NCBI RefSeq assembly: GCF_000698555.1 | Contig: NZ_JFHE01000012.1 | Span: forward strand, 1-64,000 | Reading direction: 5' to 3' | From: Caballeronia grimmiae | GTDB taxonomy: Bacteria > Pseudomonadota > Gammaproteobacteria > Burkholderiales > Burkholderiaceae | Length of the DNA: 64,000 bases | Part shown: positions 1-8,502 of the stretch, piece by piece | How the letters are laid out: each line of letters opens with the position of its first letter | How positions within the stretch are numbered: position 1 is the stretch's first letter | Notes under the pieces: generated by a model | Seen by the model: only the letters and a program-made list of their open reading frames with translations | Database searches by the model: none | What the model was told of the DNA's origin: nothing | Translations under genes and position numbers: made by a program

Positions 1-1793
1 AGGCTCGAATAGCCGGTGCCGAAATCGTCGATGGCGATCTGCACGCCGGTATGCCGAAGCTGTTGCAGCACCGCAAGGCTGACATCGACGTCGCGCATTG
101 CAGTGGATTCCGTCACTTCGAGAATCAGGCTATGCGCCGGCAGATCGTGCCGGCGCAGCACGTCCTGCACGGCTTGCACGAGACCGTCGTCGATGAACTG
201 CAAGGGCGACAGATTGACCGCGATGCTCCAGTCGACGTGCCCCGCGCAATGCCACAGCTTCAGTTGGCGGCAGCTTTCGTCGAGCACCCACATGCCGATC
301 GGCACGATCGCCCCGGTCTTCTCCGCGAGCGCGATGAAGCGGTCCGGCGACAACAATCCGCGCACCGGATGATTCCAGCGCAGCAGCGCTTCCGCGCCGA
401 CCGCCGCGCCGCTCAGCGCGGCGAACTTGGGCTGGAAGTGAAGGACCATCTCGCCGGCCGTGAGCGCCGAACGCAACTCATGCGCGAGCTGCATCTGTTC
501 ATAGACGTCGGCCTGCATCGACGGCTCGAAGAAGCAGCAACTGCCGCTGCCGAGCGCCTTCGCGTGGTACATCGCTGCATCGGCGTTGCTGAGCAGTTCC
601 TCCTGATCCGCGCCGTTGTCCGGATAAATGGCGATGCCGATGCTGAGCGAAATGCGGACATCGTGGCCCTCCACCTGAAACGGCGCTTCGATCGCCCGGG
701 CCAGCGCCTGCGCGACCGCCGCCGCGCCCGCCGCATCGCCGACGTCCGACAGCAGCACGAACTCGTCGCCGCCGACGCGGGCGATCGTATCGTGCGATCG
801 CAGTGCATCCCGCAGCCGCCGCGACACGTCGACGAGCAGCTTGTCCCCGACGCGATGCCCGAGCGCGTCATTGACCGCCTTGAAGCTGTCGAGGTCCATG
901 AACATCAGCGTGAAGCGGCCTTTCGTGTGCCGCGCGCCCCGCACCAGTTGTTCGAGGCGGTCTTCGAGCAGCACGCGGTTGGGCAAGCCGGTGAGACTGT
1001 CGTGAAGCGCAAGAAAGGCGAGTTCCTTGTTCGCCTCCGCGAGCGAAGCCGCGAGCACCGCCGTGCGCGCTTCCATCCGCAGGTCGAGCACGGAGATGAT
1101 CAGCGCGATGGCGATCACCGCCAGCGTCACGAGGATCACCACCAGCGCGAGCCACGCGGGGTCGGAGCCGTCCTGCGCGGCATCGCAGACGCTGCCGAGC
1201 GGAAAATGCGCGGCGGCCATGCCGGTGTAGTGCATGCCGACGATCGCCACGCCCATCACCAGCGATGCGATCCCGCGAAGAAAGAGCCTGCCCGACGCCT
1301 GCCGCAAGCGGAAAGCGATCCACAGCGCCGCGCCCGATGCCACGATGGCGATGGTCACCGACAACACGACGAGCGCCGGTTGGTACTCGATGCCGGGCCG
1401 CATCCGCATGGCCGCCATGCCGGTGTAGTGCATGCCCGCGATGGCCGGCCCCATCAGCAAGGCGCCGACGATCAGCCGCGATAAAGGAAGCGTTTTCTGG
1501 CCGACGAGCCAGAGCGCGAACATCGACGCCGCGATGGCGATGAGCAGCGACAGCAGCGTGATCGCCGGGTCATAGCCGAGCGCAATCGGCAAGTTGAACG
1601 CGAGCATGCCGATGAAATGCATCGACCAGATGCCGAGGCCCATCGCGCATGCGCCGCCGATCATCCAGTAGCGCGCGGCGCGCCCTTCGGCAAGCGCGAT
1701 GCGCCCCGCCATGTCGAGCGCGGTGTAGGCGGCCAGCATGGCCACGAGGAGCGAACAGACGACCAACAGCGGGTTATAGGTATTGGCGAGCAT
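1..1793 (-). CDS. MHYT-GGDEF-EAL cyclic-di-GMP signalling protein (C-terminus outside window)
   Basis: Inner-membrane protein that should make and/or degrade cyclic di-GMP. 597 codons are visible; the rest of the EAL domain lies beyond base 1. Residues 1 to about 240 form a seven-helix MHYT sensor with three signature motifs (MHFIGM near 58, MHYTGM near 120 and 185), proposed in this family to bind a metal and sense a diatomic gas. The GGDEF domain has an intact GGDEF at about 340 and an RSHD inhibitory I-site five residues before it. The EAL domain starts near 455 with an intact EALLRW and is cut just after DDFGTGYSSL. The start ATG at 1793 gives a normal MHYT N-terminus. It is a paralogue of the gene at 44203-46269 with the same domain order. 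Both catalytic motifs look intact, so the net direction of activity cannot be read from sequence. Confidence 0.93.
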   Translation of the reverse strand, partial: MLANTYNPLLVVCSLLVAMLAAYTALDMAGRIALAEGRAARYWMIGGACAMGLGIWSMHFIGMLAFNLPIALGYDPAITLLSLLIAIAASMFALWLVGQKTLPLSRLIVGALLMGPAIAGMHYTGMAAMRMRPGIEYQPALVVLSVTIAIVASGAALWIAFRLRQASGRLFLRGIASLVMGVAIVGMHYTGMAAAHFPLGSVCDAAQDGSDPAWLALVVILVTLAVIAIALIISVLDLRMEARTAVLAASLAEANKELAFLALHDSLTGLPNRVLLEDRLEQLVRGARHTKGRFTLMFMDLDSFKAVNDALGHRVGDKLLVDVSRRLRDALRSHDTIARVGGDEFVLLSDVGDAAGAAAVAQALARAIEAPFQVEGHDVRISLSIGIAIYPDNGADQEELLSNADAAMYHAKALGSGSCCFFEPSMQADVYEQMQLAHELRSALTAGEMVLHFQPKFAALSGAAVGAEALLRWNHPVRGLLSPDRFIALAEKTGAIVPIGMWVLDESCRQLKLWHCAGHVDWSIAVNLSPLQFIDDGLVQAVQDVLRRHDLPAHSLILEVTESTAMRDVDVSLAVLQQLRHTGVQIAIDDFGTGYSS

Positions 1794-2103
1794 CGGCCGT
1801 TATCGTTGGAAGCGCCAATCGTCGATCATCGCTCGTGCGCGGATGTCGGTGGAGCGGAGGTTTTGGCCGCCGGGCGAACTTGCCCGAAACTACGCAATAA
1901 CGCGGCCCCACGAGCGAGCAAGTATGTTGCCAACCATGAGGCTTGGCAATCGAAAACATTCATAGGATTGCCTTTTCGACAGCACCTTGTCCTGGTCACG
2001 AAAAGCGGCGGCGCGACGGGCTTGAGCATTCGCCACGAACCGGCTTGAATGAAGGTAGAGGCCGCCCGCATCGGTACGCGCCTTCATCCTTCGGACACTC
2101 GCG
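1794..2103. other. Divergent intergenic region with one inverted repeat
   Basis: This 310-base stretch separates the divergent MHYT gene and persulfide dioxygenase gene and must hold both promoters. No convincing coding frame is present. The clearest structure is an inverted repeat, TTGCCAA (1927-1933), a 9-base spacer, then TTGGCAA (1943-1949), which could be an operator. I found no good sigma70 or sigma54 box and no resemblance to a known sulfide-responsive operator. Confidence 0.35.
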
Positions 2104-3174
2104 ATGATCTTTCGTCAGCTTTTCGATGCCGCGTCCTCGACCTACACGTATCTGCTCGGCGATGCCGGCGAGGCGCTGCTGATCGACCCCGTCTTCGAGC
2201 AGGCGCCGCGCGACCTCGCGCTTCTGGAAGAACTCGGCTTGCGCCTGTGCGCCACGCTCGACACGCATGTGCATGCCGATCACGTGACCGGCGCATGGCG
2301 GCTGCGCCGTCGATGCGGCAGCTCGATCGCGCTCGCGGAAGCAGCCGGCGCCGAGGGCGTGGACCGGCCGCTGAAACATGGCGATCGCGTCGGCTTCGGC
2401 GGCCGCCATCTGACGGTCCGCGCAACGCCCGGTCACACCAACGGCTGCCTCACCTATGTGCTCGACGATGAGCGCATGGCCTTCACCGGCGACAGCCTGC
2501 TGATTCGCGGCTGTGGCCGCACCGATTTCCAGCACGGCAATCCGCGCCAGCTGTTCGCCTCGGTGCGCGAGCAAATTCTGACGCTGCCCGGCGATTGCCT
2601 GCTCTACCCCGCGCACGACTATCGCGGCATCACCGTGACGAGCGTCGCGGAGGAGCGGCGCTTCAATCCGCGTCTCGGCGGCGACGTGGATATCGGCGAC
2701 TTCATGGGCCATATGAGCCACCTCGATCTGCCGCATCCGAAACGGATGGCCGTGGCGGTGCCGGCAAACCTGCGCTGCGGACAGCCCGAAGACGACGCGC
2801 AGGCCGACGACATGCCGGACTGGGCGCCGCTCACGCTGCGATTCAGCGGCGTATGGGAGATCGAACCGACGGCGCTGCTGGAGCAGCAAGACGCGCTGCA
2901 GATCGTCGATGTTCGCGAGGCGCCCGAGTTCATCGACCGGTTGGGGCATCTGCCGGGCGCGAAGCTCGTGCCGCTGTCGCATCTGATCGACCGGATCGAC
3001 GAACTGGATCGCGAGCGGCCGGTCGTGACGGTGTGCCGCTCGGGCGTGCGGTCCGCTCAGGCCAGCGTGCTGCTGACCAAAGCCGGATTCGGAAAGGTGG
3101 CGAATCTCGCCGGCGGGATGTTGAGGTGGAAGGCGGAAGGCTTGCCGGTGGAGGCGGACGCCGTCTCGCCGTGA
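2104..3174 (+). CDS. Persulfide dioxygenase-rhodanese fusion (ETHE1-like MBL fold plus rhodanese)
   Basis: 356-residue cytosolic enzyme for sulfide/persulfide detoxification: the N-terminal domain should oxidise glutathione persulfide to sulfite and the C-terminal domain should move sulfane sulfur between glutathione and sulfite/thiosulfate. Residues 1-230 are a metallo-beta-lactamase fold with THVHADH (His55, His57, Asp59, His60), GHTNG (His111) and FTGD (Asp130). The GRTDFQ motif shortly after is characteristic of ETHE1-type persulfide dioxygenases. Residues about 255-350 are a rhodanese domain with active-site loop VCRSGVRSA, Cys near 311 present. Length and domain order match the PRF protein characterised from Burkholderia phytofirmans. 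It stands alone, with no sqr gene beside it, and is convergent with the LLM oxygenase gene. The Shine-Dalgarno before ATG 2104 is weak, but this start gives the family N-terminus. Confidence 0.92.
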   Translation: MIFRQLFDAASSTYTYLLGDAGEALLIDPVFEQAPRDLALLEELGLRLCATLDTHVHADHVTGAWRLRRRCGSSIALAEAAGAEGVDRPLKHGDRVGFGGRHLTVRATPGHTNGCLTYVLDDERMAFTGDSLLIRGCGRTDFQHGNPRQLFASVREQILTLPGDCLLYPAHDYRGITVTSVAEERRFNPRLGGDVDIGDFMGHMSHLDLPHPKRMAVAVPANLRCGQPEDDAQADDMPDWAPLTLRFSGVWEIEPTALLEQQDALQIVDVREAPEFIDRLGHLPGAKLVPLSHLIDRIDELDRERPVVTVCRSGVRSAQASVLLTKAGFGKVANLAGGMLRWKAEGLPVEADAVSP

Positions 3175-3201
3175 CGGGCCGCGTCGCTGCAGGATGCTTC
3201 G

Positions 3202-4545
3202 TTACGCCGCCTCGCGCGCCGCCGCATGCCCTGCTGGCTTTCCGAGCCCGAAGTGGCTGCGCAGCGTATCGCCTTCATAAGCGCGACGGAAGATGCCGCG
3301 CCGCTGCAGGATCGGCACGACGCCTTCCGTGAACGCTTCGAGCCCGTCGGGCAGGACGTCGGGCATCAGATTGAAGCCATCGGCGGCGCCGTTTTCGAAC
3401 CAGTGCGCGATGTCGTCGGCGACCTGTTCCGGCGTTCCGACGATCACGCGATGCCCGCCCCCGCCCGCCAGCGCCCGCACCAGCTCACGCACCGTGTAGC
3501 CGTGCGCGCGCGCCTGCGCGAGCGTCGCGTTGAAGAACGTGTGATTGCCGTTGCCGTTATTGGGCAGCGGCAGATCGTCGGGCAGACGCTTGTCGGGCGA
3601 GAGCGAATCGACCGGCACGCCGAGCGTTCCCGCCAGCCGGTTCAGGCTGTAGCGCCACGGAATCAGGTCGACGAGTTCGTCGCGGCGGCGCAGCGCTTCC
3701 GTCTCGGTCGCGCCGATGATCGTCGTCAGCCCGGCCAGCACCTTCACCGCGTTCGGGCCGCGTCCGTAACGCGCGGCGCGTGCGTTCAGGTCTTCACGAT
3801 ACGCCCGCGACTCGTCGAACGATTGCGACGCCGAGAACACCGCTTCCGCGTGACGCGCGGCAAGATCGCGCCCGTCGCCCGATGCGCCCGCCTGCACCAG
3901 CACCGGATGACCCTGCGCCGAGCGCGGCAGATTCAGCGCGCCCTGCACGCCGAAGAAGCGCCCGCGATGCGCAGCCGGATGCAGCTTGCCGAGATCGACG
4001 AAGCGGCCGCTCGCCTTGTCCGCGATGAACGCGTCGTCTTCCCAGCTGTTCCACAGCGCCTTGACGAGCGACGCGAATTCGTCGGCGCGCGCATAGCGTT
4101 GCGCGTGATCGGGCACGGCGTCGAGCCCGAAGTTGCGGGCGGAAGGCAGATCCGCCGTGGTCACGATGTTCCATCCCGCGCGCCCCTTGCTGACGAGGTC
4201 GAGCGTCGCGAAGCGCCGCGCGATGTTGTACGGCTCGTTATAGCTCGTCGATGCCGTCGCGATCAGCCCGATATGCGTCGTCGCGGCGGCGATGCTCGTG
4301 AGCAGCAGCGTCGGTTCGAGCGCGGTGATCGGACGCATGTCGAGCTGATCGGAGATCGCGGCGTTATCGGCGAGAAAGATCGCATCGAGGCACGCGCGCT
4401 CCGCGGTCTGGGCGAGGCGCACGTAATGGTCCACGTCGATGAAGGCGCGCGGATCGGCGCCGGGCACGCGCCACGCGGACGGCACGAAGCCCGAGTGCAG
4501 CGCGTTGATGTTCAGATGCAACTGGCGCGGAAATTCGCCGCTCAT
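3202..4545 (-). CDS. LLM-class FMN-dependent monooxygenase (NtaA/SnaA/DszA type)
   Basis: 447-residue flavin-dependent monooxygenase of the nitrilotriacetate/dibenzothiophene-sulfone/pristinamycin branch of the bacterial luciferase superfamily. These enzymes take FMNH2 from a separate reductase and oxygenate organosulfur or amine compounds. Visible family features are the N-terminal LHLNINALHSGF, the region around TASTSYNEPYNIARRFATLD, SKGRAGWNIVTT, and the C-terminal GTPEQVADDIAHWFENGAADGF. It lies 34 bp downstream of the acyl-CoA-dehydrogenase-like gene on the same strand. That pairing is typical of sulfur-scavenging loci in Burkholderia and Pseudomonas. The substrate is unknown. No flavin reductase gene is adjacent. 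The operon's transporter upstream is broken. Confidence 0.9.
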   Translation of the reverse strand: MSGEFPRQLHLNINALHSGFVPSAWRVPGADPRAFIDVDHYVRLAQTAERACLDAIFLADNAAISDQLDMRPITALEPTLLLTSIAAATTHIGLIATASTSYNEPYNIARRFATLDLVSKGRAGWNIVTTADLPSARNFGLDAVPDHAQRYARADEFASLVKALWNSWEDDAFIADKASGRFVDLGKLHPAAHRGRFFGVQGALNLPRSAQGHPVLVQAGASGDGRDLAARHAEAVFSASQSFDESRAYREDLNARAARYGRGPNAVKVLAGLTTIIGATETEALRRRDELVDLIPWRYSLNRLAGTLGVPVDSLSPDKRLPDDLPLPNNGNGNHTFFNATLAQARAHGYTVRELVRALAGGGGHRVIVGTPEQVADDIAHWFENGAADGFNLMPDVLPDGLEAFTEGVVPILQRRGIFRRAYEGDTLRSHFGLGKPAGHAAAREAA

Positions 4546-4579
4546 GGAAGACTCCGATTCGAATGATGGGCGAAGCGCG

Positions 4580-5788
4580 TCAGAACACGCGTCCTTCGGT
4601 GAGATGCGTCGTCACGCCGTTCAGCTCGTAATCGCCGATGACGCGCGATTTGTGCAGCAGCGGGTTGTGACTGAAGATCGTGCGCAGATTGCGCCAGTGA
4701 CGGTCGAAGTTATGCGCGCGCGCCGTCGCCGAGGCGCCGCCTGCCTCGAACATGCGCTCGGCTGCATAGAGCGCCAGCTTGCTGACGACGAGCTGCGTGC
4801 GCGCGGTGGCCAGCGCGCCTTCGAGCACGAGCGCATCGGCATCGGCGCTGCCGTTGCGAATCGCCCGCGACGAGCGATCGAGCACGCGTGCGTTGTCGCG
4901 CACGAGCGCATCGATCGCATGGCTATGCGCCGACAACTCGCCGATCACTTGCTGGATGAAGCCGTCTTCCCGCGCGGACGGCGCGGGACTATGCAGCACC
5001 GGACGCCCGTGACGAAGCACGTAGCGCTTCGCATCGGCCACGACGTTGCGCACGATGCCCGCCGCCACCGCCACCAGATGCAGTTGCCGCAGCGCGCCGC
5101 CGTGACGTCCTGCGAGCGTCGTCAGCGTGCGCGGCGTGACTTCGTCGGCGTGCACGAGCAGGTCATCCAACACGAGGCTGCCGCTCGCGGTCATGCGCTG
5201 GCCCATGCCGTCCCAGTCGTCGAGCACGTTCAGCCCTTCGCGCTTGGTCGGCACGATGGCGATGACCGGCTCGCCGGTTTCATCCTGCACGTTGAGACGC
5301 GCATAGTCGGAGAACGCCGTGCCCGTCGCGTAGTATTTGCGGCCGCTCAGTCGATAGTGATCGCCGTCGCGCCTCAGTTGCGTCGTGATTTCGCCGGGCC
5401 GCGACGTGCCCGCTTCCGTCGATGCACCGCCGAAGATCGCGCCTTCCGCCACGCGTCCGATTTGCAGTTCGTTGAACGGCGTGCGCGGTGACAGCAAGAG
5501 CGCTTCGGTCTGGTCGAAATGAATGCGCAACGCATGCGCGACATTGCTCTCATGCGCGGCGAGCGTCGATATCACGTGAAAGACATCTTCGAGCGAGCCG
5601 CCGAAGCCGCCCCATTCCACCGGCAGACGCAGCTTGCCGAGCCCCGATTCACGAAAGCGTGCGAACGCTTCGAACGGCAATTCGCGACGCACTTCGCGCG
5701 CCGCCGCTTCTTGTCCGATCGCCGCAGCGAGCGCGGGCAGCGCATCGAGGGCCTGCTGCAAGGCCGAGGAGTGGTGATGTTCCGGCAT
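4580..5788 (-). CDS. Acyl-CoA-dehydrogenase-fold monooxygenase (SfnB/DszC-like)
   Basis: 402-residue protein with the acyl-CoA dehydrogenase fold, closest in style to the SfnB/DszC group of flavin-dependent oxygenases in sulfur acquisition rather than to fatty-acid dehydrogenases. Visible features are the N-terminal helical region, FGGASTEAG and LSGRKYYATGTAFSDYA in the middle beta domain, and the C-terminal helical domain with ASATARAHNFDRHWRNLRT, a typical HNxxxHWRN motif of DszC-like enzymes. An ATG at 5809 is in frame, but only the ATG at 5788 has a ribosome-binding site (AAGGA, about 6 bases before it), so I chose that. It forms an operon with the LLM monooxygenase downstream and sits directly after the ABC transporter pseudogene. 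Confidence 0.88.
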   Translation of the reverse strand: MPEHHHSSALQQALDALPALAAAIGQEAAAREVRRELPFEAFARFRESGLGKLRLPVEWGGFGGSLEDVFHVISTLAAHESNVAHALRIHFDQTEALLLSPRTPFNELQIGRVAEGAIFGGASTEAGTSRPGEITTQLRRDGDHYRLSGRKYYATGTAFSDYARLNVQDETGEPVIAIVPTKREGLNVLDDWDGMGQRMTASGSLVLDDLLVHADEVTPRTLTTLAGRHGGALRQLHLVAVAAGIVRNVVADAKRYVLRHGRPVLHSPAPSAREDGFIQQVIGELSAHSHAIDALVRDNARVLDRSSRAIRNGSADADALVLEGALATARTQLVVSKLALYAAERMFEAGGASATARAHNFDRHWRNLRTIFSHNPLLHKSRVIGDYELNGVTTHLTEGRVF

Positions 5789-5812
5789 CTGGTTTCCTTG
5801 TTGGGTCATGTT

Positions 5813-6422
5813 TTATGCGGCTTGCGCGTCGAACCGGTTGACGGGAACCGCATCGAGCAGCGCGCGGGTGTGCGCGTGTCGCGGTGCGCGCGAGATTTCA
5901 CGATGATCGCCACGCTCGACGATCTTCCCGCCGTGCATCACATGCACGCAATCCGCGATATAGCGCACCATCGAGAGGTCATGCGAGATGAAGCGATACG
6001 CGAGCCCGAGGTCGCGTTTCACTTCGAGGCTTGCTTGCGTCCCAGTGATCCGGGTTGCGGTCATGGACGATATTCGCGCCGCGCGTCCACGACTTGAAGC
6101 GGCGCGGATGAATGGACTTCGGCAGTTCGATGGACACCGCGACATCCGCCGACGTGAATGGCTGACCATCGTGGCATTGGCTTGAGATCGAAGTCGTATG
6201 CAGCAGCCCTTCGATCACTTTCGAGCTTGCGACGAGCGCCGATCCGGCCGTCTGGAAGATCGACGCGAGCACAGGCGGCTCGGGGTTAATCGGCACGTTC
6301 AGCGTGCCGCCGCGCCGGGGCGCCGCGCCCTGATTCCGTGCAAATGCCAGTGAAGACAGTCCCGTCGATGCGATGGCCGCATCGGATGAAATCAGGAAGT
6401 CATGTCGATCGAAGCCTGCCAT
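5813..6422 (-). pseudogene. Collapsed peptide/organosulfur-type ABC transporter operon remnant
   Basis: This stretch joins pieces of two different genes. From 6422 it reads as the N-terminus of a family 5 (dipeptide-type) binding protein: a signal-like DFLISSDAAIASTGLSSLAFA, then GGTLNVPINPEPPVLASIF and VIEGLLH. A one-base shift at LLH hides the expected YDFDLKPMP in another frame. The reading resumes at HDGQPFTSADVA, skips to RFKSWTRGANIV, and stops making sense after NPDHWDASKP. From about 6030 to 5813 the sequence is the C-terminal end of an oligopeptide-type ABC ATPase: RFISHDLSMVRYIADCVHVM, then HGGKIVERG, ending FDAQAA. The permeases and most of both genes are missing. At least three deletions plus a frameshift are visible. 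It precedes the sulfur oxygenase pair in the same direction, so it was probably their transporter. Confidence 0.88.
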
Positions 6423-6585
6423 GTAATGCCGTTCCCTTGCGTATCGTTAAGCGTCCGGTTCGCGGTTGCGCGTGCAGAACGTGCTGCTGCCGCAGCGCTA
6501 CGGTAAGACGGACCGGCGTGCAAAGGAACAAATGCTTATGCATAACTAAAGCGCACATCGTCGAATAAGCTAGTGCGATGAATCG

Positions 6586-7188
6586 CTATGCGAGCGTCAA
6601 CACGAAATCGAATCGCGCCGTCTTGCGCCCGCCCTCGTCGCCTGTCGCGACCAGCAAGCGCCGGTCGAACAGCGAATCGCGCGCGTTGCGCGGCTCGTTC
6701 GGAAAGTACAGTTGCGTGGTCAGCACCGCTCCATTGGGCGGCTGCACGTTCACATGAAAATGGCGCGTTCTCCCCGGATACAGCCCCGGCACGATGGTCT
6801 CCAGCCGATACCGTCCCTCGCCATCCGCAAACTGATGCCCGCGCAGGCGGAAGCCGTCGACGTCGTATTCGCCGGCATCGTCGGCGTGCCAGAAGTCGAG
6901 CAGCGCGCCCGGCACCGGCTTGCATTGCGATGACCATACGCGCCCGCTCAATACGACCTTCGTCCCGTCGATGCCCGCCTCCAGCAGCGATGTCCGCTTC
7001 GGCGAGCGCGGCAGGAAGAACGGACCCGCCGTCTGGCGCGGCGTCGGCTCGTGTGCGTCGCTGCAGGCGGGCGTGGCGGCGAGCGCGGGCCTCGCATCGC
7101 CGAAAGCCATCAGAAGCAGCGCGGATGGCAAGACACGCGACTCGAGCAAGAATCTACGCCGTCCCTGGCTGACGGATCGTTTCGACAT
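6586..7188 (-). CDS. Exported intradiol ring-cleavage dioxygenase-like protein
   Basis: 200-residue protein of the protocatechuate 3,4-dioxygenase/catechol 1,2-dioxygenase fold, the Fe(III) enzymes that open aromatic diols. Unusually it carries a twin-arginine-type leader: SQGRRRFLLES followed by a hydrophobic stretch ending near ARPALA (37). Family motifs are TAGPFFLP, PVPGALLDFWHADDAGEYD and GLYPGRTRHFHV. The expected iron ligands are present as Tyr108, Tyr137, His143 and His145. Other in-frame starts exist up to 7236, but ATG 7188 has a GAGGG element before it and does not overlap the upstream ybdK-like gene, which ends 17 bp before. The two are probably co-transcribed. The substrate is unknown; exported members of this group are poorly characterised. 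Confidence 0.85.
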   Translation of the reverse strand: MSKRSVSQGRRRFLLESRVLPSALLLMAFGDARPALAATPACSDAHEPTPRQTAGPFFLPRSPKRTSLLEAGIDGTKVVLSGRVWSSQCKPVPGALLDFWHADDAGEYDVDGFRLRGHQFADGEGRYRLETIVPGLYPGRTRHFHVNVQPPNGAVLTTQLYFPNEPRNARDSLFDRRLLVATGDEGGRKTARFDFVLTLA

Positions 7189-7205
7189 CGAAGACGCCCT
7201 CGCTC

Positions 7206-8327
7206 TCACGCCTGCGCGCCACGCCATATGCGGCATTGCTGACGCACCACTTCATGCAACGAATGATGCGCGCCGTAGACACGCCGCAGCCACGTCGCAT
7301 CGCTCAGGCCATCGGTCACGGTGCGCCTGATCTGGTCGAGTCCCTCCTCTCCTCCGAGCGCCCGCGCGTGCGGCGCGATCGCATCGAGCGTAGCGAGAAT
7401 GTCGTCGCGTATCATAACGCTTTGCCCGGTCTCCGGATTCACGCAGGTTCCTTCCAGCCCGAAGCGGCAGGCCATGAACCGGTTCGTCCGATACACCTCG
7501 TAATCGCGCTCACTGAGACGCAGCGGCTCGTCGACGAGCACGTATCGCGCAAGCGCCTGAATATAAGCCGCGATGGCGGCGGCCCATTCGACGCGCAGCG
7601 GCGTATCCATCACGCGCACTTCGATGGTCCCGTAGCCCGGGCTCGGACGGATGTCCCAGTAGAAATCCTTGAGGCTGTTCACGAGGCCCGTCTTCGTCAT
7701 GCGATCGAAGTAATGCTCGAATTCCGACCACTTCGTGACGAACGGCGCCTGTCCCGCCAACGGAAACGGCGCGACGGAATTCAGGCGGGCGCACTGGAAC
7801 CGCGTGTCGCTTCCCTGCACGAAGGGCGATGACGCAGCCAGCGCGATGAAGTGCGGGACATAGCGCGACAGCGAATGCAGCAGCACGAGCGCCGAGTCGG
7901 CATCGGCGCAGCCCACGTGCACGTGCTGGCCGAAAATCGTGAACTGCTGATAAAGCGCGCCGTACAGGCCCATCAGATATTCGGAACGCGCGCGCCCGTC
8001 GGAACGCTGGTCGTACCAGTTCTGGAAGAAGTTGGTCCCGCCGCCGCAGACGCCGACGTTCAGAAAGTCGGCGGCGCGAACCAGCGTGTCGCGAAGCCCG
8101 AGCAGTTCGCTTCGCGCCTGCTCGAAGTTGCTGCACACACCGGTCGATACCTCGATCATCCCTTCCGTGGTTTCGGGATTGATCGCGCCCGCGAAGGTTT
8201 CCGCGCGCACGCGGTTCAGCAGTTCCGTCGTCGCCTTCGTCAGGTTGTAGTCATGCGTGTTCACAAGCTGAACTTCGAGTTCAACGCCGATCGTGAACGA
8301 TTCCGAGGAGGCGAATGGCTGCAGCAT
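7206..8327 (-). CDS. ybdK: YbdK-family carboxylate-amine ligase (glutamate-cysteine ligase type 2)
   Basis: 373-residue cytosolic ATP-dependent ligase of the GCS2 family. Relatives join carboxylates to amines; E. coli YbdK has weak gamma-glutamyl-cysteine ligase activity. Family features seen are the N-terminal [47 protein letters not shown], the [18 protein letters not shown] region and the C-terminal [14 protein letters not shown]. Length is normal. It starts at ATG 8327 and is followed after 17 bp by the exported dioxygenase gene. A LysR gene lies divergently 175 bp away and could control this pair. The true substrate cannot be read from sequence. Confidence 0.92.
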   Translation of the reverse strand: MLQPFASSESFTIGVELEVQLVNTHDYNLTKATTELLNRVRAETFAGAINPETTEGMIEVSTGVCSNFEQARSELLGLRDTLVRAADFLNVGVCGGGTNFFQNWYDQRSDGRARSEYLMGLYGALYQQFTIFGQHVHVGCADADSALVLLHSLSRYVPHFIALAASSPFVQGSDTRFQCARLNSVAPFPLAGQAPFVTKWSEFEHYFDRMTKTGLVNSLKDFYWDIRPSPGYGTIEVRVMDTPLRVEWAAAIAAYIQALARYVLVDEPLRLSERDYEVYRTNRFMACRFGLEGTCVNPETGQSVMIRDDILATLDAIAPHARALGGEEGLDQIRRTVTDGLSDATWLRRVYGAHHSLHEVVRQQCRIWRGAQA

Positions 8328-8502
8328 GTCTTGTCCTGTTGAACGGGGACGGAGGCAGTACGCGGTGCATTGATTCTAGGCGTCTCCTTTCAGTTTGCTA
8401 AGGCCGATGTCGCGAACGCACAGGAAGGGGAATCCCAACGCGGGCAGTGCGACGCAAGGCGGCTGTACGATAACGTCACTGTCCATCCGGAAAAGCACGC
8501 TC

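Noticed and set aside
51..1484. Long plus-strand open frame of 477 codons opposite the first MHYT gene
   Set aside because: Its translation is rich in Arg, His and Ala with no domain, and the minus strand encodes an unmistakable GGDEF-EAL protein. It is a high-GC shadow frame.
1943..1960. Sigma54 promoter (TGGCA) before the persulfide dioxygenase gene
   Set aside because: The required GC at the -12 position is absent at the fixed spacing from the GG.
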